DNA of 64,000 bases, taken from Albidovulum marisflavi. GTDB taxonomy: Bacteria; Pseudomonadota; Alphaproteobacteria; Rhodobacterales; Rhodobacteraceae. Shown here in pieces: positions 10,087 through 19,195 of the stretch. The stretch covers positions 248,001 through 312,000 of the forward strand of contig NZ_JAOWKY010000001.1 of the NCBI RefSeq assembly GCF_025751435.1, written 5' to 3'. The translations under genes and the position numbers were made by a program. Each line of letters begins with the position of its first letter. Position 1 is the stretch's first letter. The notes beneath the pieces are model-generated. The model made no database searches. It saw only the letters and a list, made by a program, of their open reading frames with translations, and was not told the DNA's origin.

Positions 10087-11385
10087 ATGACCAACCTGAC
10101 GCCGCGCGAAATCGTATCCGAGCTTGACCGCTTCATCATCGGCCAGAAGGACGCCAAGCGCGCCGTCGCAGTCGCGCTTCGAAACAGATGGCGGCGCAAG
10201 CAGCTTTCCGACGACATCCGGGAAGAGGTCTATCCCAAGAACATCCTGATGATCGGCCCGACCGGGGTCGGCAAGACCGAGATTTCGCGCAGGCTCGCGC
10301 GTCTTGCGAAGGCGCCGTTCCTGAAGGTCGAGGCGACCAAGTTCACCGAGGTCGGCTACGTCGGGCGCGATGTGGAACAGATCATCCGCGACCTCGCCGA
10401 CGCCGCGATGATCGAAACCCGCGAACGGATGCGCGACGAGGTGAAGGCGCGCGCCCACAAGGCCGCCGAAGAGCGCGTGATCGAGGCCATCGCCGGCGCC
10501 GATGCCCGCGAACAGACGCGCGATATGTTCCGCTCGCGGCTCAAGAAAGGCGAACTGGACAACACCGTGATCGAAGTTGAGGTCGCCGAGGCCACGCCGC
10601 AGATGCCGTTCGAAATGCCTGGCCAGCCCGGAATGGGCATGATGAACCTGGGCGATCTGCTGGGCAAGGCGCTTGGCGGGCGCCGCACGCGCAAGAAGAT
10701 GACGGTTGCCGAAAGCTACGAGATCCTGATCTCGGAAGAGGCAGACAAGCTGCTGGACGACGAACAGGTCAAGCAGGCCGCCCTGGAGGCGGTGCAGGAA
10801 AACGGCATCGTCTTTCTGGACGAAATCGACAAGATCTGCGCCCGCGCCGAAACCCGTGGCGCCGATGTCAGCCGCGAGGGCGTGCAGCGCGACCTTCTGC
10901 CGCTGATCGAGGGAACCACGGTTTCGACGAAATACGGGCCGGTAAAGACCGACCACATCCTTTTCATCGCATCGGGGGCGTTTCACATTGCCAAGCCCTC
11001 GGATCTGCTTCCCGAACTTCAGGGCCGTCTTCCGATCCGGGTTGAACTTCGCGCCCTGACGGAAGAGGACTTCGTTCGCATCCTGACCGAAACCGACAAC
11101 GCGCTGACCCGCCAGTACACCGCGCTGATGGGAACCGAGGACGTGACCGTGACGTTCAGCGAGGACGGGATCGCGGCCCTGGCCCGGATCGCGGCCGAGG
11201 TGAACCGCAGCGTCGAAAACATCGGCGCCCGCCGGCTTTACACGGTAATGGAGCGCGTCTTCGAAGAGCTGTCGTTCAACGCGCCGGACCGCGCAGGAGA
11301 CTCGGTCACAGTGGATGCGTCCTTTGTCGAGCTGCATCTTGGCGATCTGTCGCGCAGCGCCGATCTGTCGCGCTACGTACTCTAG
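10087..11385 (+). CDS. hslU: ATP-dependent protease ATPase subunit HslU
   Basis: A 432-residue AAA+ unfoldase that feeds substrates to HslV. Walker A is GPTGVGKTE (about 57-65), followed by the pore-loop motif GYVGRD; Walker B is IVFLDEIDK (about 241-249), and the sensor-2 arginine lies in [13 protein letters not shown]. The inserted I-domain (about 110-230) carries methionine- and glycine-rich residues. The C-terminus ends RYVL; these last residues insert between HslV subunits to activate them. It has the full family length, with an AAGGG ribosome-binding site upstream. Confidence 0.96.
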   Translation: MTNLTPREIVSELDRFIIGQKDAKRAVAVALRNRWRRKQLSDDIREEVYPKNILMIGPTGVGKTEISRRLARLAKAPFLKVEATKFTEVGYVGRDVEQIIRDLADAAMIETRERMRDEVKARAHKAAEERVIEAIAGADAREQTRDMFRSRLKKGELDNTVIEVEVAEATPQMPFEMPGQPGMGMMNLGDLLGKALGGRRTRKKMTVAESYEILISEEADKLLDDEQVKQAALEAVQENGIVFLDEIDKICARAETRGADVSREGVQRDLLPLIEGTTVSTKYGPVKTDHILFIASGAFHIAKPSDLLPELQGRLPIRVELRALTEEDFVRILTETDNALTRQYTALMGTEDVTVTFSEDGIAALARIAAEVNRSVENIGARRLYTVMERVFEELSFNAPDRAGDSVTVDASFVELHLGDLSRSADLSRYVL

Positions 11386-11448
11386 CCTGGCGGCGCGGCG
11401 GCGATTACAGGTAGACAGGCCGATGGGCCGAAGCCCGCGAGGAAACCG

Positions 11449-12558
11449 ATGCGCCGCATTTGTCTTGCCGTTCTGTCAGTCGGCCTGATTGCCGCCTGCG
11501 CCCCGCGCGGGGCGGTCGTCATCGACCCGGCGGCGGCGCGGACAGGCCAGGTGGAAAGCGTCTTCATCGGCACCACGCGCGCGCCGGACCCCGAAACCGG
11601 CACAACCTTCGGCTACGAACGAAGCGAGGATATCCGCTATGTCCGCCTGGACGTCGCGGTGCCACCGCAGCGCAGACCCGGTCAGATCGACTGGCCCCGG
11701 CCCGGACGCAAGCCGGACCTGACCCACGATTTCGTGGCGTCCGAGCAATATGTGATGGACGGTCCGACCGAGTTCCGCGCGCAGCTTTCGCGCGCGTTGC
11801 GGCAGATGCCGGCAGGCCGCCGGGATGCCTTCGTCTTTGTCCATGGTTTCAACACCACCTATGCCGAAGGGGCCTACCGGCTTGCGCAATTGGGGCACGA
11901 CCTGCAGCTCGACGCGGCATTCGTCCATTATTCGTGGCCATCGCGCGCGCATCCTCTTGGCTATGTCTATGACCGTGACAGCGTGCTTTATGCGCGCAAC
12001 GGTCTTCAGGACCTTCTTGAGCAGGTCGCGGCATCGGGCGCCGATCACATCCTGATCGCCGCGCATTCCATAGGATCCCTGCTGACGATGGAAACCCTGC
12101 GCCAGATGGCGGTCTCGGGCAGGCGCGACATCAGCAACCGGATATCGGGCGTCGTGCTGTTTTCCCCCGACATCGACGTCGACCTGTTCCATTCGCAGGT
12201 GACCACGATCGGGAACCTGCCGCAGCCCTTCGTGATCTTCACATCGAAGCGCGACAAGGCACTTGCCCTGTCCGCGCGCCTGACCGGCGAAAGCGAGCGG
12301 CTTGGAAACATCGAAAGCGCCGCAGAGGTCGCGGACCTTCCGGTGACGGTTCTGGACACCACGGCCTTTTCGACCGGCGCTGGCCATTTCGACGCGGCGG
12401 ACTCGGCATCGCTTTTGCTGATCCTGGGTCAGATCGCCACGGCCGGCGGGATCCTGGAGGGCGAAGGGCGGCTTGGCTTCCTTGCCGGAACGGTGGTGAC
12501 GGTGCGCAATGCGACACAGGTCATCATGTCCCCGGTCGCCGCGATCTCGGGCCTGTGA
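11449..12558 (+). CDS. Alpha/beta-hydrolase lipoprotein (DUF900 family)
   Basis: A 369-residue protein with a lipoprotein signal peptide: basic MRR, a hydrophobic core and the lipobox LIAAC, with the acylated cysteine at residue 17. The DUF900 alpha/beta-hydrolase fold follows: FVHGFNT (about 130) forms the oxyanion-hole strand, and AHSIGS (about 205) carries the predicted nucleophilic serine. The substrate is unknown for the family. It starts 63 bases after hslU on the same strand. The predicted location is the periplasmic face of a membrane. Confidence 0.85.
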   Translation: MRRICLAVLSVGLIAACAPRGAVVIDPAAARTGQVESVFIGTTRAPDPETGTTFGYERSEDIRYVRLDVAVPPQRRPGQIDWPRPGRKPDLTHDFVASEQYVMDGPTEFRAQLSRALRQMPAGRRDAFVFVHGFNTTYAEGAYRLAQLGHDLQLDAAFVHYSWPSRAHPLGYVYDRDSVLYARNGLQDLLEQVAASGADHILIAAHSIGSLLTMETLRQMAVSGRRDISNRISGVVLFSPDIDVDLFHSQVTTIGNLPQPFVIFTSKRDKALALSARLTGESERLGNIESAAEVADLPVTVLDTTAFSTGAGHFDAADSASLLLILGQIATAGGILEGEGRLGFLAGTVVTVRNATQVIMSPVAAISGL

Positions 12559-12564
12559 CGCCGG

Positions 12565-13155
12565 TCAACGGGCGCGGCGCAGATAGACATAATAGGCGCC
12601 GCTGCCCCCGTGCTTGAGATGTGCGGTCGCGATCTGCAACACCAGCGGACGCAGCGGCGGAAGGCCAAGCCAGTGCGGAACCTCGTGCCTCAGCGCGCCG
12701 ACGCGCGCGGGGATCGGGCCGTGGTCGTCCTTCCTTTTTCCCTTGCCGGTGATGACCAGAACCAGGCGGCGCCCCTCGGCATGGGCGTTCAGCACGAAGT
12801 AGACCAGCTCCCGCCGCGCCTCGGCCAGGGTCATTCCATGCAGGTCGATGCGCCCCTCGGGCGTGAGCTTGCCGCGCGTCATCGAACGGTAGGCGGCGTT
12901 ATCCATCCTTATCGGCTGCGCGGCGATCGCCTGTTCAAGTGCCGGCGCCAGATCGTGGCGGCCGGGCGTGCGGGCCGCTTCTCCGACGCGGAAGCTGGGC
13001 AGGGGTGCGCGCGGATTGCGCACCTCGGGCACAGCCGGCTTGGGCTCGGGGTCGATCTTCTTGGGGTGATCGGGACGCAGCGCCTGCGTCGTGCGCGCGA
13101 CCCGCTGCCACAGGTCGCGCTCTTCCGGGGTGACCGGGCGTGGACGACGCGTCAT
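12565..13155 (-). CDS. Smr/MutS2 C-terminal domain protein
   Basis: A 196-residue protein with a basic, disordered N-terminal 90 residues and a C-terminal Smr domain. The signatures are DLHGM (104-108), VITGKGK (about 134-140) and HGGSGAYYVYLRR near the end. Smr domains act on nucleic acids as nickases or ribosome-associated endonucleases; the target here is unknown. It lies 52 bases downstream of the Tim44-like gene on the same strand and converges with the DUF900 gene (6-base gap). In many relatives a murein transglycosylase gene (mltA) sits between this gene and the Tim44-like gene; none is present here. Confidence 0.9.
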   Translation of the reverse strand: MTRRPRPVTPEERDLWQRVARTTQALRPDHPKKIDPEPKPAVPEVRNPRAPLPSFRVGEAARTPGRHDLAPALEQAIAAQPIRMDNAAYRSMTRGKLTPEGRIDLHGMTLAEARRELVYFVLNAHAEGRRLVLVITGKGKRKDDHGPIPARVGALRHEVPHWLGLPPLRPLVLQIATAHLKHGGSGAYYVYLRRAR

Positions 13156-13207
13156 GCCAAGGCCCCTTCACGCAGCTTGGCCGCAGCCGAACGCCCTGCG
13201 CGCGGCG

Positions 13208-13867
13208 TCATTCGCCGGTCGCGACCAGTTGCCAGTTCGGGTCGCTTGCCCCCATCTTGCGCGCGAAGGTCCAGATGTCGCGCTGCTTGCGCGGCCGCTT
13301 CGGGTCGCCTTCGACCACCTCGCCCGAGCTGTCGCGGGCGGCGGAAATCAGTTCGCCGACGAAGCGCACGCTGATCTCGGCCTCGCGCGCGTCCTTGTCG
13401 AAGTCCGCGGAGTCGAGCGCCAGTTCGCGCAGGCCCAGGAATTCCGCGGTCACGGTCAGGCCGCGGCTGCGGCGCGCGCTGACCGCCTGGGAAAAGGCAT
13501 CGTAGACATCGTTGGACATGAAGGGGCGAACCTGGTCCAGATCGCCCTTCTCGAACGCCATCAGGATCATCTCATACGCGCCGCGCGCGCCCTGCAGGAA
13601 GCCCGAGACGCTGAAGTCAGGCTCGATCTGCTTCATCGCGGCCAGCGCGCGGGCGGAACTGCTGCCGTCGGGCGCATGATCGGTGATGTCGCGATCCGGC
13701 CCGCCTTCGATGACTTCGAAGTCGCGCTTGCCGCGGCGGTCAGGCAGGGGCGCCGGCGCGGGCGGCTTTTCGAAGCCCTCGCGCGTGCCCAAGACGCTTT
13801 TCAGCCTGAGTATGAGAAAGATCGCTATTCCCGCGAGAACAAGCAGCTGAATGATGGAACCGTTCAT
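13208..13867 (-). CDS. Tim44/TimA-family protein
   Basis: A 219-residue protein with one N-terminal membrane helix (about residues 4-20, IIQLLVLAGIAIFLIL), a proline- and charge-rich linker, and a C-terminal Tim44-like domain (about 80-219). Mitochondrial Tim44 tethers Hsp70 to the inner-membrane import channel; bacterial homologues are membrane-anchored adaptor-like proteins of uncertain role. The ATG at 13867 places the helix at the N-terminus; an in-frame codon eight residues upstream is less likely. It is divergent from fxsA and next to secB, so the area groups genes linked to membranes and export. Confidence 0.9.
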   Translation of the reverse strand: MNGSIIQLLVLAGIAIFLILRLKSVLGTREGFEKPPAPAPLPDRRGKRDFEVIEGGPDRDITDHAPDGSSSARALAAMKQIEPDFSVSGFLQGARGAYEMILMAFEKGDLDQVRPFMSNDVYDAFSQAVSARRSRGLTVTAEFLGLRELALDSADFDKDAREAEISVRFVGELISAARDSSGEVVEGDPKRPRKQRDIWTFARKMGASDPNWQLVATGE

Positions 13868-13976
13868 TTGCCTCAGAACCTCAGTGCGCACCGGGATTGG
13901 TATCTTTCCCGCTCCTCACCTATGTAAGTGACGGGTGGGGTCAAGTCCACTGCGCCCAAGAATATCGGAGTGTGCC

Positions 13977-14453
13977 ATGTGGCTTCTTGTTGCTTTCGTT
14001 CTGGTCCCGATGATCGAGATCGGATTGTTCATCAAGGTCGGCGGCCTGATCGGCATCGGCTGGACGCTGGTCATCGTGCTGGCGACCGCGATCGCCGGCA
14101 GCTGGCTGGTCCGCGTTCAGGGCCTGCGCGCCCTGGCGGACCTGCGCGGATCGCTGAACGATCTGCGCGACCCGACCGAGCCCATCGCGCACGGCGCGCT
14201 GATCCTTTTCGCCGGGGCGCTGCTGCTGACGCCCGGATTCTTCACCGATGCGATGGGCCTGTCGCTGCTGCTGCCGCCCGTTCGCGCCGCGCTGCTGCGC
14301 TATCTGGCCAAGAAGGTTCGCGTCGAACGCTTCACGGTTGGCGGCGGTCCGGAACGCCCGCGCCGGTCCGATGACGTGATCGATGGCGATTTCACCGTGG
14401 TCGACCCCGAAAAACGGCCCACGCACAAGCCATCGGGCTGGACCCGGCATTGA
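13977..14453 (+). CDS. fxsA: FxsA-family membrane protein
   Basis: A 158-residue FxsA/YggA-like inner-membrane protein. It begins with a membrane segment (residues 1-20), then a second helix near 22-42, and has the conserved LLTPGFFTD motif (about 84-92) followed by another hydrophobic stretch. The polar C-terminus carries DVIDGDFTVV, common in this family. In E. coli FxsA interferes with phage T7 exclusion by F plasmids; its normal role is unclear. The ATG at 13977 begins a good membrane N-terminus. secB follows. Confidence 0.88.
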   Translation: MWLLVAFVLVPMIEIGLFIKVGGLIGIGWTLVIVLATAIAGSWLVRVQGLRALADLRGSLNDLRDPTEPIAHGALILFAGALLLTPGFFTDAMGLSLLLPPVRAALLRYLAKKVRVERFTVGGGPERPRRSDDVIDGDFTVVDPEKRPTHKPSGWTRH

Positions 14454-14512
14454 GGCGGGCGGACCAAGCTGCTACACCGCCAGCAACCTTTCAAGATTAT
14501 CCGGAGACAGAC

Positions 14513-15019
14513 ATGGCCGATGCCAGCAACGGAGCCGCGCCCCAACAGGCCCCCCAACTCAAGATGCAGATCCTGGGTCAGTTCATCCGCGACCTTTCCT
14601 TCGAAAACATCCTGGTCCAGAAGGGTATCGGCGCGACGCAGGTCCAGCCCGAGATCCAGGTCCAGGTCAGCATCGACGGGCGCAAGCGCTCGGTCGAGAA
14701 CCAGTACGAGGTCGTGACCAAGTTCAAGGTCACCTCGAACAACGCCACCGACAAGTCGCCACTGTTCCTGCTCGAGCTCGAGTATGGCGGCATCTTCCAC
14801 ATCGAGGGCGTGCCGGAAGAGCAGATGCACCCCTTCCTGATGATTGAATGCCCGCGGATGCTGTTCCCCTTCGTCCGCCGCATCGTCAGCGACGTGACCA
14901 GCGACGGCGGCTTCCCGCAGCTGAACCTCGACACGGTGGATTTCGTGGCGCTCTACCGCCAGGAACTTGCGCGGCGCGCGGCCACGGCCCCGAGACCCGC
15001 CGATCAGCCGACCAACTGA
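14513..15019 (+). CDS. secB: Protein-export chaperone SecB
   Basis: A 168-residue SecB, the tetrameric cytosolic chaperone that keeps precursors unfolded and delivers them to SecA. Family signatures are YIRDLSFEN-like FIRDLSFENI (about 24-33), the strand EYGGIFHIEG and the C-terminal helix segment CPRMLFPFVR. The ATG at 14513 follows GGAGA. The acidic SecA-binding tail of enterobacterial SecB is replaced by a polar, proline-rich end, as usual in alphaproteobacteria. Confidence 0.95.
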   Translation: MADASNGAAPQQAPQLKMQILGQFIRDLSFENILVQKGIGATQVQPEIQVQVSIDGRKRSVENQYEVVTKFKVTSNNATDKSPLFLLELEYGGIFHIEGVPEEQMHPFLMIECPRMLFPFVRRIVSDVTSDGGFPQLNLDTVDFVALYRQELARRAATAPRPADQPTN

Positions 15020-15029
15020 CGGACCGGCG

Positions 15030-15566
15030 GTGACGTCCGGGCTTCACGATCGCATCCCCGCCTGGGTGGACGGGGCGCTTGCGCCCATGGGCAAGCTTGA
15101 CGTTCACCTGCGCGGATTGCGGCACAAGGCCGTCTCCGTCTTCGTTCTGCAGGGCCCCCTCGTGCTGATCCAGCGCCGCGCGCTGAGCAAGTATCACACG
15201 CCGGGGCTTTGGGCGAACACCTGCTGCACCCACCCGCACTGGAACGAGGCCCCGCGCGACTGCGCCTTGCGCCGCCTGCGCGAGGAACTGGGGATCGAGG
15301 GCCTCGATCCCGTTTCCGCCGATCAGGTGGAATATCGCGCCGATGTCGGTGGGGGCATGGTGGAACACGAGGTCGTCGACATCTTCGTGGCCAGCGCCCC
15401 GGCCGATCTGCCCATCCTGCCGAACCCGGACGAGGTGATGGAGACCCGCTGGCTGACGCTGGACGAGCTGTCGGCGGAGGTCGCCGCGGAACCGGCGCGC
15501 TTCACACCCTGGCTTCGAATCTACCTGTCGGACTACCGCGACCGGATATTCGGCAAGGCCGGCTAG
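15030..15566 (+). CDS. idi: Isopentenyl-diphosphate delta-isomerase (type I)
   Basis: A 178-residue Nudix-fold enzyme that interconverts isopentenyl and dimethylallyl diphosphate for isoprenoid synthesis (quinones, carotenoids, undecaprenol). NTCCTHPHW (63-71) carries the catalytic cysteine, RLREELG is the degenerate Nudix box, and the glutamate of VEHEVVDIF (about 114) is the second catalytic residue. The best start is GTG at 15030, 10 bases after secB; no ATG gives a full-length N-terminus. Confidence 0.93.
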   Translation: MTSGLHDRIPAWVDGALAPMGKLDVHLRGLRHKAVSVFVLQGPLVLIQRRALSKYHTPGLWANTCCTHPHWNEAPRDCALRRLREELGIEGLDPVSADQVEYRADVGGGMVEHEVVDIFVASAPADLPILPNPDEVMETRWLTLDELSAEVAAEPARFTPWLRIYLSDYRDRIFGKAG

Positions 15567-15569
15567 GGC

Positions 15570-15872
15570 TCAGCCGATCTCCATCTCCTCGATCAGCACG
15601 GACCAGCCCGCGCCGTGCATGTCGCGGTCGGCGGCGGTGCCCTGCACGGTCGGCCGCGGGAAGGAAAACTTCACTACGTTCAGTTCCGGGATATCGAAGC
15701 GACGCATCTGGGATACGTCCACGCGGTAAAGCGCGGCGACCCGTGCGCTGTCCAGCGCCGCCGAAAGGCGTTCAAACGCGTCACTGTCGCCGCAGAAGAT
15801 GTCGATCGTCAGCCAGAACGGACCCGCGTTCTTCGAGCGGACCTTCTGCGCGACCGCGCCCAGTTCAGCCAT
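15570..15872 (-). CDS. DUF4387 domain protein
   Basis: A 100-residue protein of the DUF4387 family, with the conserved VRSKNAGPFWLTIDIF segment near the N-terminus and FSFPRP near residue 69. Its biochemical role is not known to me. It overlaps the upstream DUF1446 gene by 8 bases. The two families are regular neighbours and sometimes fused, so they probably act together as a two-part enzyme. It is the last gene of the leftward tct cluster, so the likely substrate is whatever carboxylate TctABC imports. Confidence 0.88.
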   Translation of the reverse strand: MAELGAVAQKVRSKNAGPFWLTIDIFCGDSDAFERLSAALDSARVAALYRVDVSQMRRFDIPELNVVKFSFPRPTVQGTAADRDMHGAGWSVLIEEMEIG

Positions 15873-17223
15873 GACCGACCTCCGTCACTTCCAGCCGGAA
15901 GATGGCCATCGGATCGTCCAGCGCCATGATGTGGTGCAGGCAGAACTCGTAAACCGCGCCGCGGGTCATCTCGGCCGGCGAAAACGGGAAGGCGAAGGTC
16001 GGCATCGGTTCGTCTTCGGTCAGCGCGTGATGCAGAAGGTAGGGGTTGAGGATCTTGCCGATCTCGGCCGCCTGCGCCTCGGTAGGCGCGGTGACGATGG
16101 ACAGAACCCCGATCTCGGTCGGGACGATGCGCCCGGTTTCAAGGGGGCCCAGCGTGGCGTCCTGCCCGATCAGCCGCATCTCGATCGTGAATTCCGCCTG
16201 CGACAGGCCGGTCCGGTCCGCCGCGATCTGGCGGCAGCGGTTCGCGATGTCGTCGGCCCAGATACGGGCGTTTTCGACGTAGCGTCGGTCGCGCAGAAGG
16301 GTCAGGCTCACGACCTGACAGCCCGCGACGCGCGCACCTTCGAGCTTCACCGTGTAGAGGCCGGGAACCCAGACCGAACCCTCGACACGCACGCGCCGGT
16401 CATCGACCGCCGTGTAGCGCGATCCCGTGACGTCAAGGTGTCCGCCCGGTTCGTACAGGATGAAGGGATCCGTATTCTCGTAAAGCATGTGGGCCGAGAC
16501 GGTATAGGGCGTTGCCCGCGCGGTGCGGCCCAGGGGTTCGATCGTGAAACCGGTTTCGTCGAAGTCGATCTGGATGACGCCGGATGCGGGATTGGTCGTG
16601 GCAAGCGCCCCGCATTCACCGACCTTGGCGCCGTGCCAGGCAGCGCCCGCGTCGCAATTCCGCGCAATGGGCAGCGCCGCGATGATCGCCGTGTCGGTCG
16701 TGCGACCAGCGATGACGATGTCCGCGCCGGTGTCGATCGCCGCGCGGATCTGTTCCACCCCCGCCAGAGCGACGATGTTGGTGCAGGACCGAACCGTGTC
16801 CGCATCCACAAGGGGGGCGCCGCTCAGCGGGGTGACCGTGCCCGCCTGAAGCGCTTCGGCCACCGCTGATGGCATCTGGCCGGAATAGAGCCGCACGACC
16901 TTCAGCTTCTGGCCGAGCTCTGTCGCCAGTTCCACCGTGATCTCGTAAAGCCAGTCAACGGCGCTGTCGGCGCCGCATGTGCCGGCCGTGCCGATGACCA
17001 GGGGAACACCGGCCTCGGCGCGCGCCAGCATCAGGTCGCGCCATTCGGCCTTGGTGGTCGCGCGCGAATACTTCGACACCCCGCGCCCAAGGTAGGAGGG
17101 CCCGCTGTCCGTGGACCCTCCGTCAACCGCTATGATGTCGGGCCCGTTGGCCACGCCGCGGGCAAGCGCATCCCGATCGTAGGTCAGACCAAGGGCTCCG
17201 GTCGGTATCAGGACGCGCGTCAT
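15865..17223 (-). CDS. Acyclic terpene utilisation AtuA-like protein (DUF1446)
   Basis: A 452-residue DUF1446/AtuA-family protein. It has the family N-terminus with the DGGSTDSGP motif (about 33-41) and the conserved VIAGRTTDTA stretch near residue 178. AtuA is required for growth on acyclic terpenes in Pseudomonas, but most members have no proven reaction. The ATG at 17223 sits one base beyond the tctA stop. Because it is translated with a tripartite tricarboxylate transporter and a DUF4387 protein, it probably acts on the imported organic acid; this is inference from context. Confidence 0.88.
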   Translation of the reverse strand: MTRVLIPTGALGLTYDRDALARGVANGPDIIAVDGGSTDSGPSYLGRGVSKYSRATTKAEWRDLMLARAEAGVPLVIGTAGTCGADSAVDWLYEITVELATELGQKLKVVRLYSGQMPSAVAEALQAGTVTPLSGAPLVDADTVRSCTNIVALAGVEQIRAAIDTGADIVIAGRTTDTAIIAALPIARNCDAGAAWHGAKVGECGALATTNPASGVIQIDFDETGFTIEPLGRTARATPYTVSAHMLYENTDPFILYEPGGHLDVTGSRYTAVDDRRVRVEGSVWVPGLYTVKLEGARVAGCQVVSLTLLRDRRYVENARIWADDIANRCRQIAADRTGLSQAEFTIEMRLIGQDATLGPLETGRIVPTEIGVLSIVTAPTEAQAAEIGKILNPYLLHHALTEDEPMPTFAFPFSPAEMTRGAVYEFCLHHIMALDDPMAIFRLEVTEVGHG

Positions 17224-17224
17224 C

Positions 17225-18742
17225 TCAGTCCTCAATCGCACTTTCCGGCGCCTGCGGGCGCTTGAGCACGCCACGCAGGAACATCGGCGCTATAAACCCG
17301 ACTGCCGCCGCGATCCAGAGCACTGCCGCGATCGGCGAGGCGAACAGATAGGTCCAGTCACCGTCCGACAGCGTCATGGCGTGACGCAGGTTGTTTTCCA
17401 TCTGGTAGCCCAGAAGGATGCCCAGGATCACGGGTACGGTGGGAATGTCCATCTTGCGGAAGACATAGCCCATGACCCCGAAGACGATCATCAGGACAAG
17501 ATCGAAATAGCTGCCCGACAGCGAATAGATGCCGACGAAGGAAATCATGGTCACGCCCGGAAGCAGGATCGCAGGCGGCACCATCAGGACCTTCACGAAG
17601 ATCTTGACCATCGGCACGTTCATCGCCAGCAGGACGAAGTTCGCGATCAGGAGCGAGGCGATCAGGCCCCAGACGACCTCGGGCCGGTCCGCGAAAAGGG
17701 TCGGACCCGGCGTGATGTTCAGGGTCATCAGGACCGCAAGCAGCACCGCCGTCGTACCCGAACCGGGCACGCCCAGCGTGAGCATGGGCACCAGCGCACC
17801 GCCCGCCGCCGCATTGTTCCCGGCTTCGGGCGCGGCGACGCCCTTGGCAACGCCGGTTCCGAAGCCGCCCTTGTCGCCCGCGATGCCCTTTTCCATCATG
17901 TAGGTCATGAAGGATCCAAGCGAAGCGCCGGCGCCCGGCAGAACGCCCGCGACGAAGCCGACGGCGGAACAACGCAGCATCGTCCAGCGCGTGGACCACA
18001 TCTCGGCCCAGGGCACGGTCACCTTGCCAAGCTTGACGCCGACCGCGCTTGCCTTGCCGTGCGTTTCGATGAAGACGAAGACCTCGGACACCGCGAACAG
18101 ACCGACGATGGCAACCAGGAAGTCGACCCCGTCCGCCAGGTGAAGATTGCCGCCCGTGAAGCGGTAGAAGCCCGAGTTGTTGTCCAACCCGATCAGGGCG
18201 ATGGCAAGCCCGATGAAGGACGCGAGAGCCGCCTTGGCCTGGTTGTTCGACGCCATACCGCCGAGCGTGGCAAAGGCCAGCGCATAGAGCGCGAAGTATT
18301 CTGCCGGGCCGAACTTGTAGGCGATGCGCGCAAGGTAGGGTGCCACCATCGCCAGCGCGAGCGTCGCCAGCAGCGCACCCACGAAGGATGCGACGCCTGA
18401 GATCACCAGCGCATCACCCGCGCGCCCGGCCTTGGCCATCGGGTAGCCGTCGAGCGTGGTCATCATCGCCGGTTCGTCGCCGGGGATGTTCAGCAGGATC
18501 GAGGAGATCCGGCCGCCATACATCGCGCCGTAGTAGACCGAGGTCAGCAGGACAAGCGCCGCCGTGGCATCAAGACCCAGCGTGAAGGTTATGGGGATCA
18601 GGATCGCGACGCCGTTTGACGGGCCTAGCCCCGGCAGGGCGCCGATGATCGTGCCCAGAAAACAGCCGACGACCGCCAGGATAAGCGTCAGGGGCGAAAG
18701 GGCGACTCCGAACCCAAGCGCAAGGTTGGACAGAATTTCCAT
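17225..18742 (-). CDS. tctA: Tripartite tricarboxylate transporter large permease TctA
   Basis: A 505-residue, roughly 12-helix inner-membrane permease of the TctA family. It contains the glycine-rich GALPGLGPSNGVAILIP stretch (about 36-52) and the second conserved GVLPGAGASLGSFMTY and PGSGTTAVLLAVL segments typical of the family. It moves di- or tricarboxylates with a sodium or proton gradient, together with TctB and the binding protein TctC. Order tctC-tctB-tctA is standard. The substrate (citrate, tartrate, aromatic acid or other) cannot be read from sequence. Confidence 0.95.
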   Translation of the reverse strand: MEILSNLALGFGVALSPLTLILAVVGCFLGTIIGALPGLGPSNGVAILIPITFTLGLDATAALVLLTSVYYGAMYGGRISSILLNIPGDEPAMMTTLDGYPMAKAGRAGDALVISGVASFVGALLATLALAMVAPYLARIAYKFGPAEYFALYALAFATLGGMASNNQAKAALASFIGLAIALIGLDNNSGFYRFTGGNLHLADGVDFLVAIVGLFAVSEVFVFIETHGKASAVGVKLGKVTVPWAEMWSTRWTMLRCSAVGFVAGVLPGAGASLGSFMTYMMEKGIAGDKGGFGTGVAKGVAAPEAGNNAAAGGALVPMLTLGVPGSGTTAVLLAVLMTLNITPGPTLFADRPEVVWGLIASLLIANFVLLAMNVPMVKIFVKVLMVPPAILLPGVTMISFVGIYSLSGSYFDLVLMIVFGVMGYVFRKMDIPTVPVILGILLGYQMENNLRHAMTLSDGDWTYLFASPIAAVLWIAAAVGFIAPMFLRGVLKRPQAPESAIED

Positions 18743-18751
18743 GAGATATCC

Positions 18752-19195
18752 TCAGCCCATCAGGGCGCGCGGAAGGGCGACAAGCCCCAGACCCAACGCG
18801 TATTTGAAGATGACGTAAAGCCCGCCGGACAGACTGACGCCGATCAGCACCGCGCGAACGGGCTTGGGGTCGATCTGATAGCTCAGGATCCCCGCGACGA
18901 TCGCCGTCGGGATCAGGAAACCCGAGGGCTTGAGCGCATAGGCATAGCCGACCATGACCACCGTCGCGAAAGCCAGCGACAAGAGCGACCTGGCTTGCGG
19001 CCAGTCCGGCTCTGCGTCCGGCTTCATGATCATCGCCGCTGCGCTGATCGCCATTCCGACGCCGACGATGATCGGGAAGACCTTTGGGCCGAGCTTGTCG
19101 AAGATGTTTCCGGGCGGAAGGTTGTAGGCGCTCGCGATGAACGCGAGCGCCACAAGGATCACGACCACTCCGAAGATGCGGTCGGTTCTGATCAT
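18752..19195 (-). CDS. tctB: Tripartite tricarboxylate transporter small membrane subunit TctB
   Basis: A 147-residue membrane protein with four hydrophobic segments (about 8-27, 39-57, 72-90, 96-140), the size and topology of TctB. It starts at the ATG at 19195, overlapping the tctC stop, and ends 9 bases before tctA. It is needed for TctA function; sequence conservation in the family is low, so the call rests on topology and position. Confidence 0.9.
   Translation of the reverse strand: MIRTDRIFGVVVILVALAFIASAYNLPPGNIFDKLGPKVFPIIVGVGMAISAAAMIMKPDAEPDWPQARSLLSLAFATVVMVGYAYALKPSGFLIPTAIVAGILSYQIDPKPVRAVLIGVSLSGGLYVIFKYALGLGLVALPRALMG

Noticed and set aside
9982-11337. 451-codon open frame antisense to hslU
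   Set aside because: No family features, composition typical of an antisense shadow; hslU is certain.
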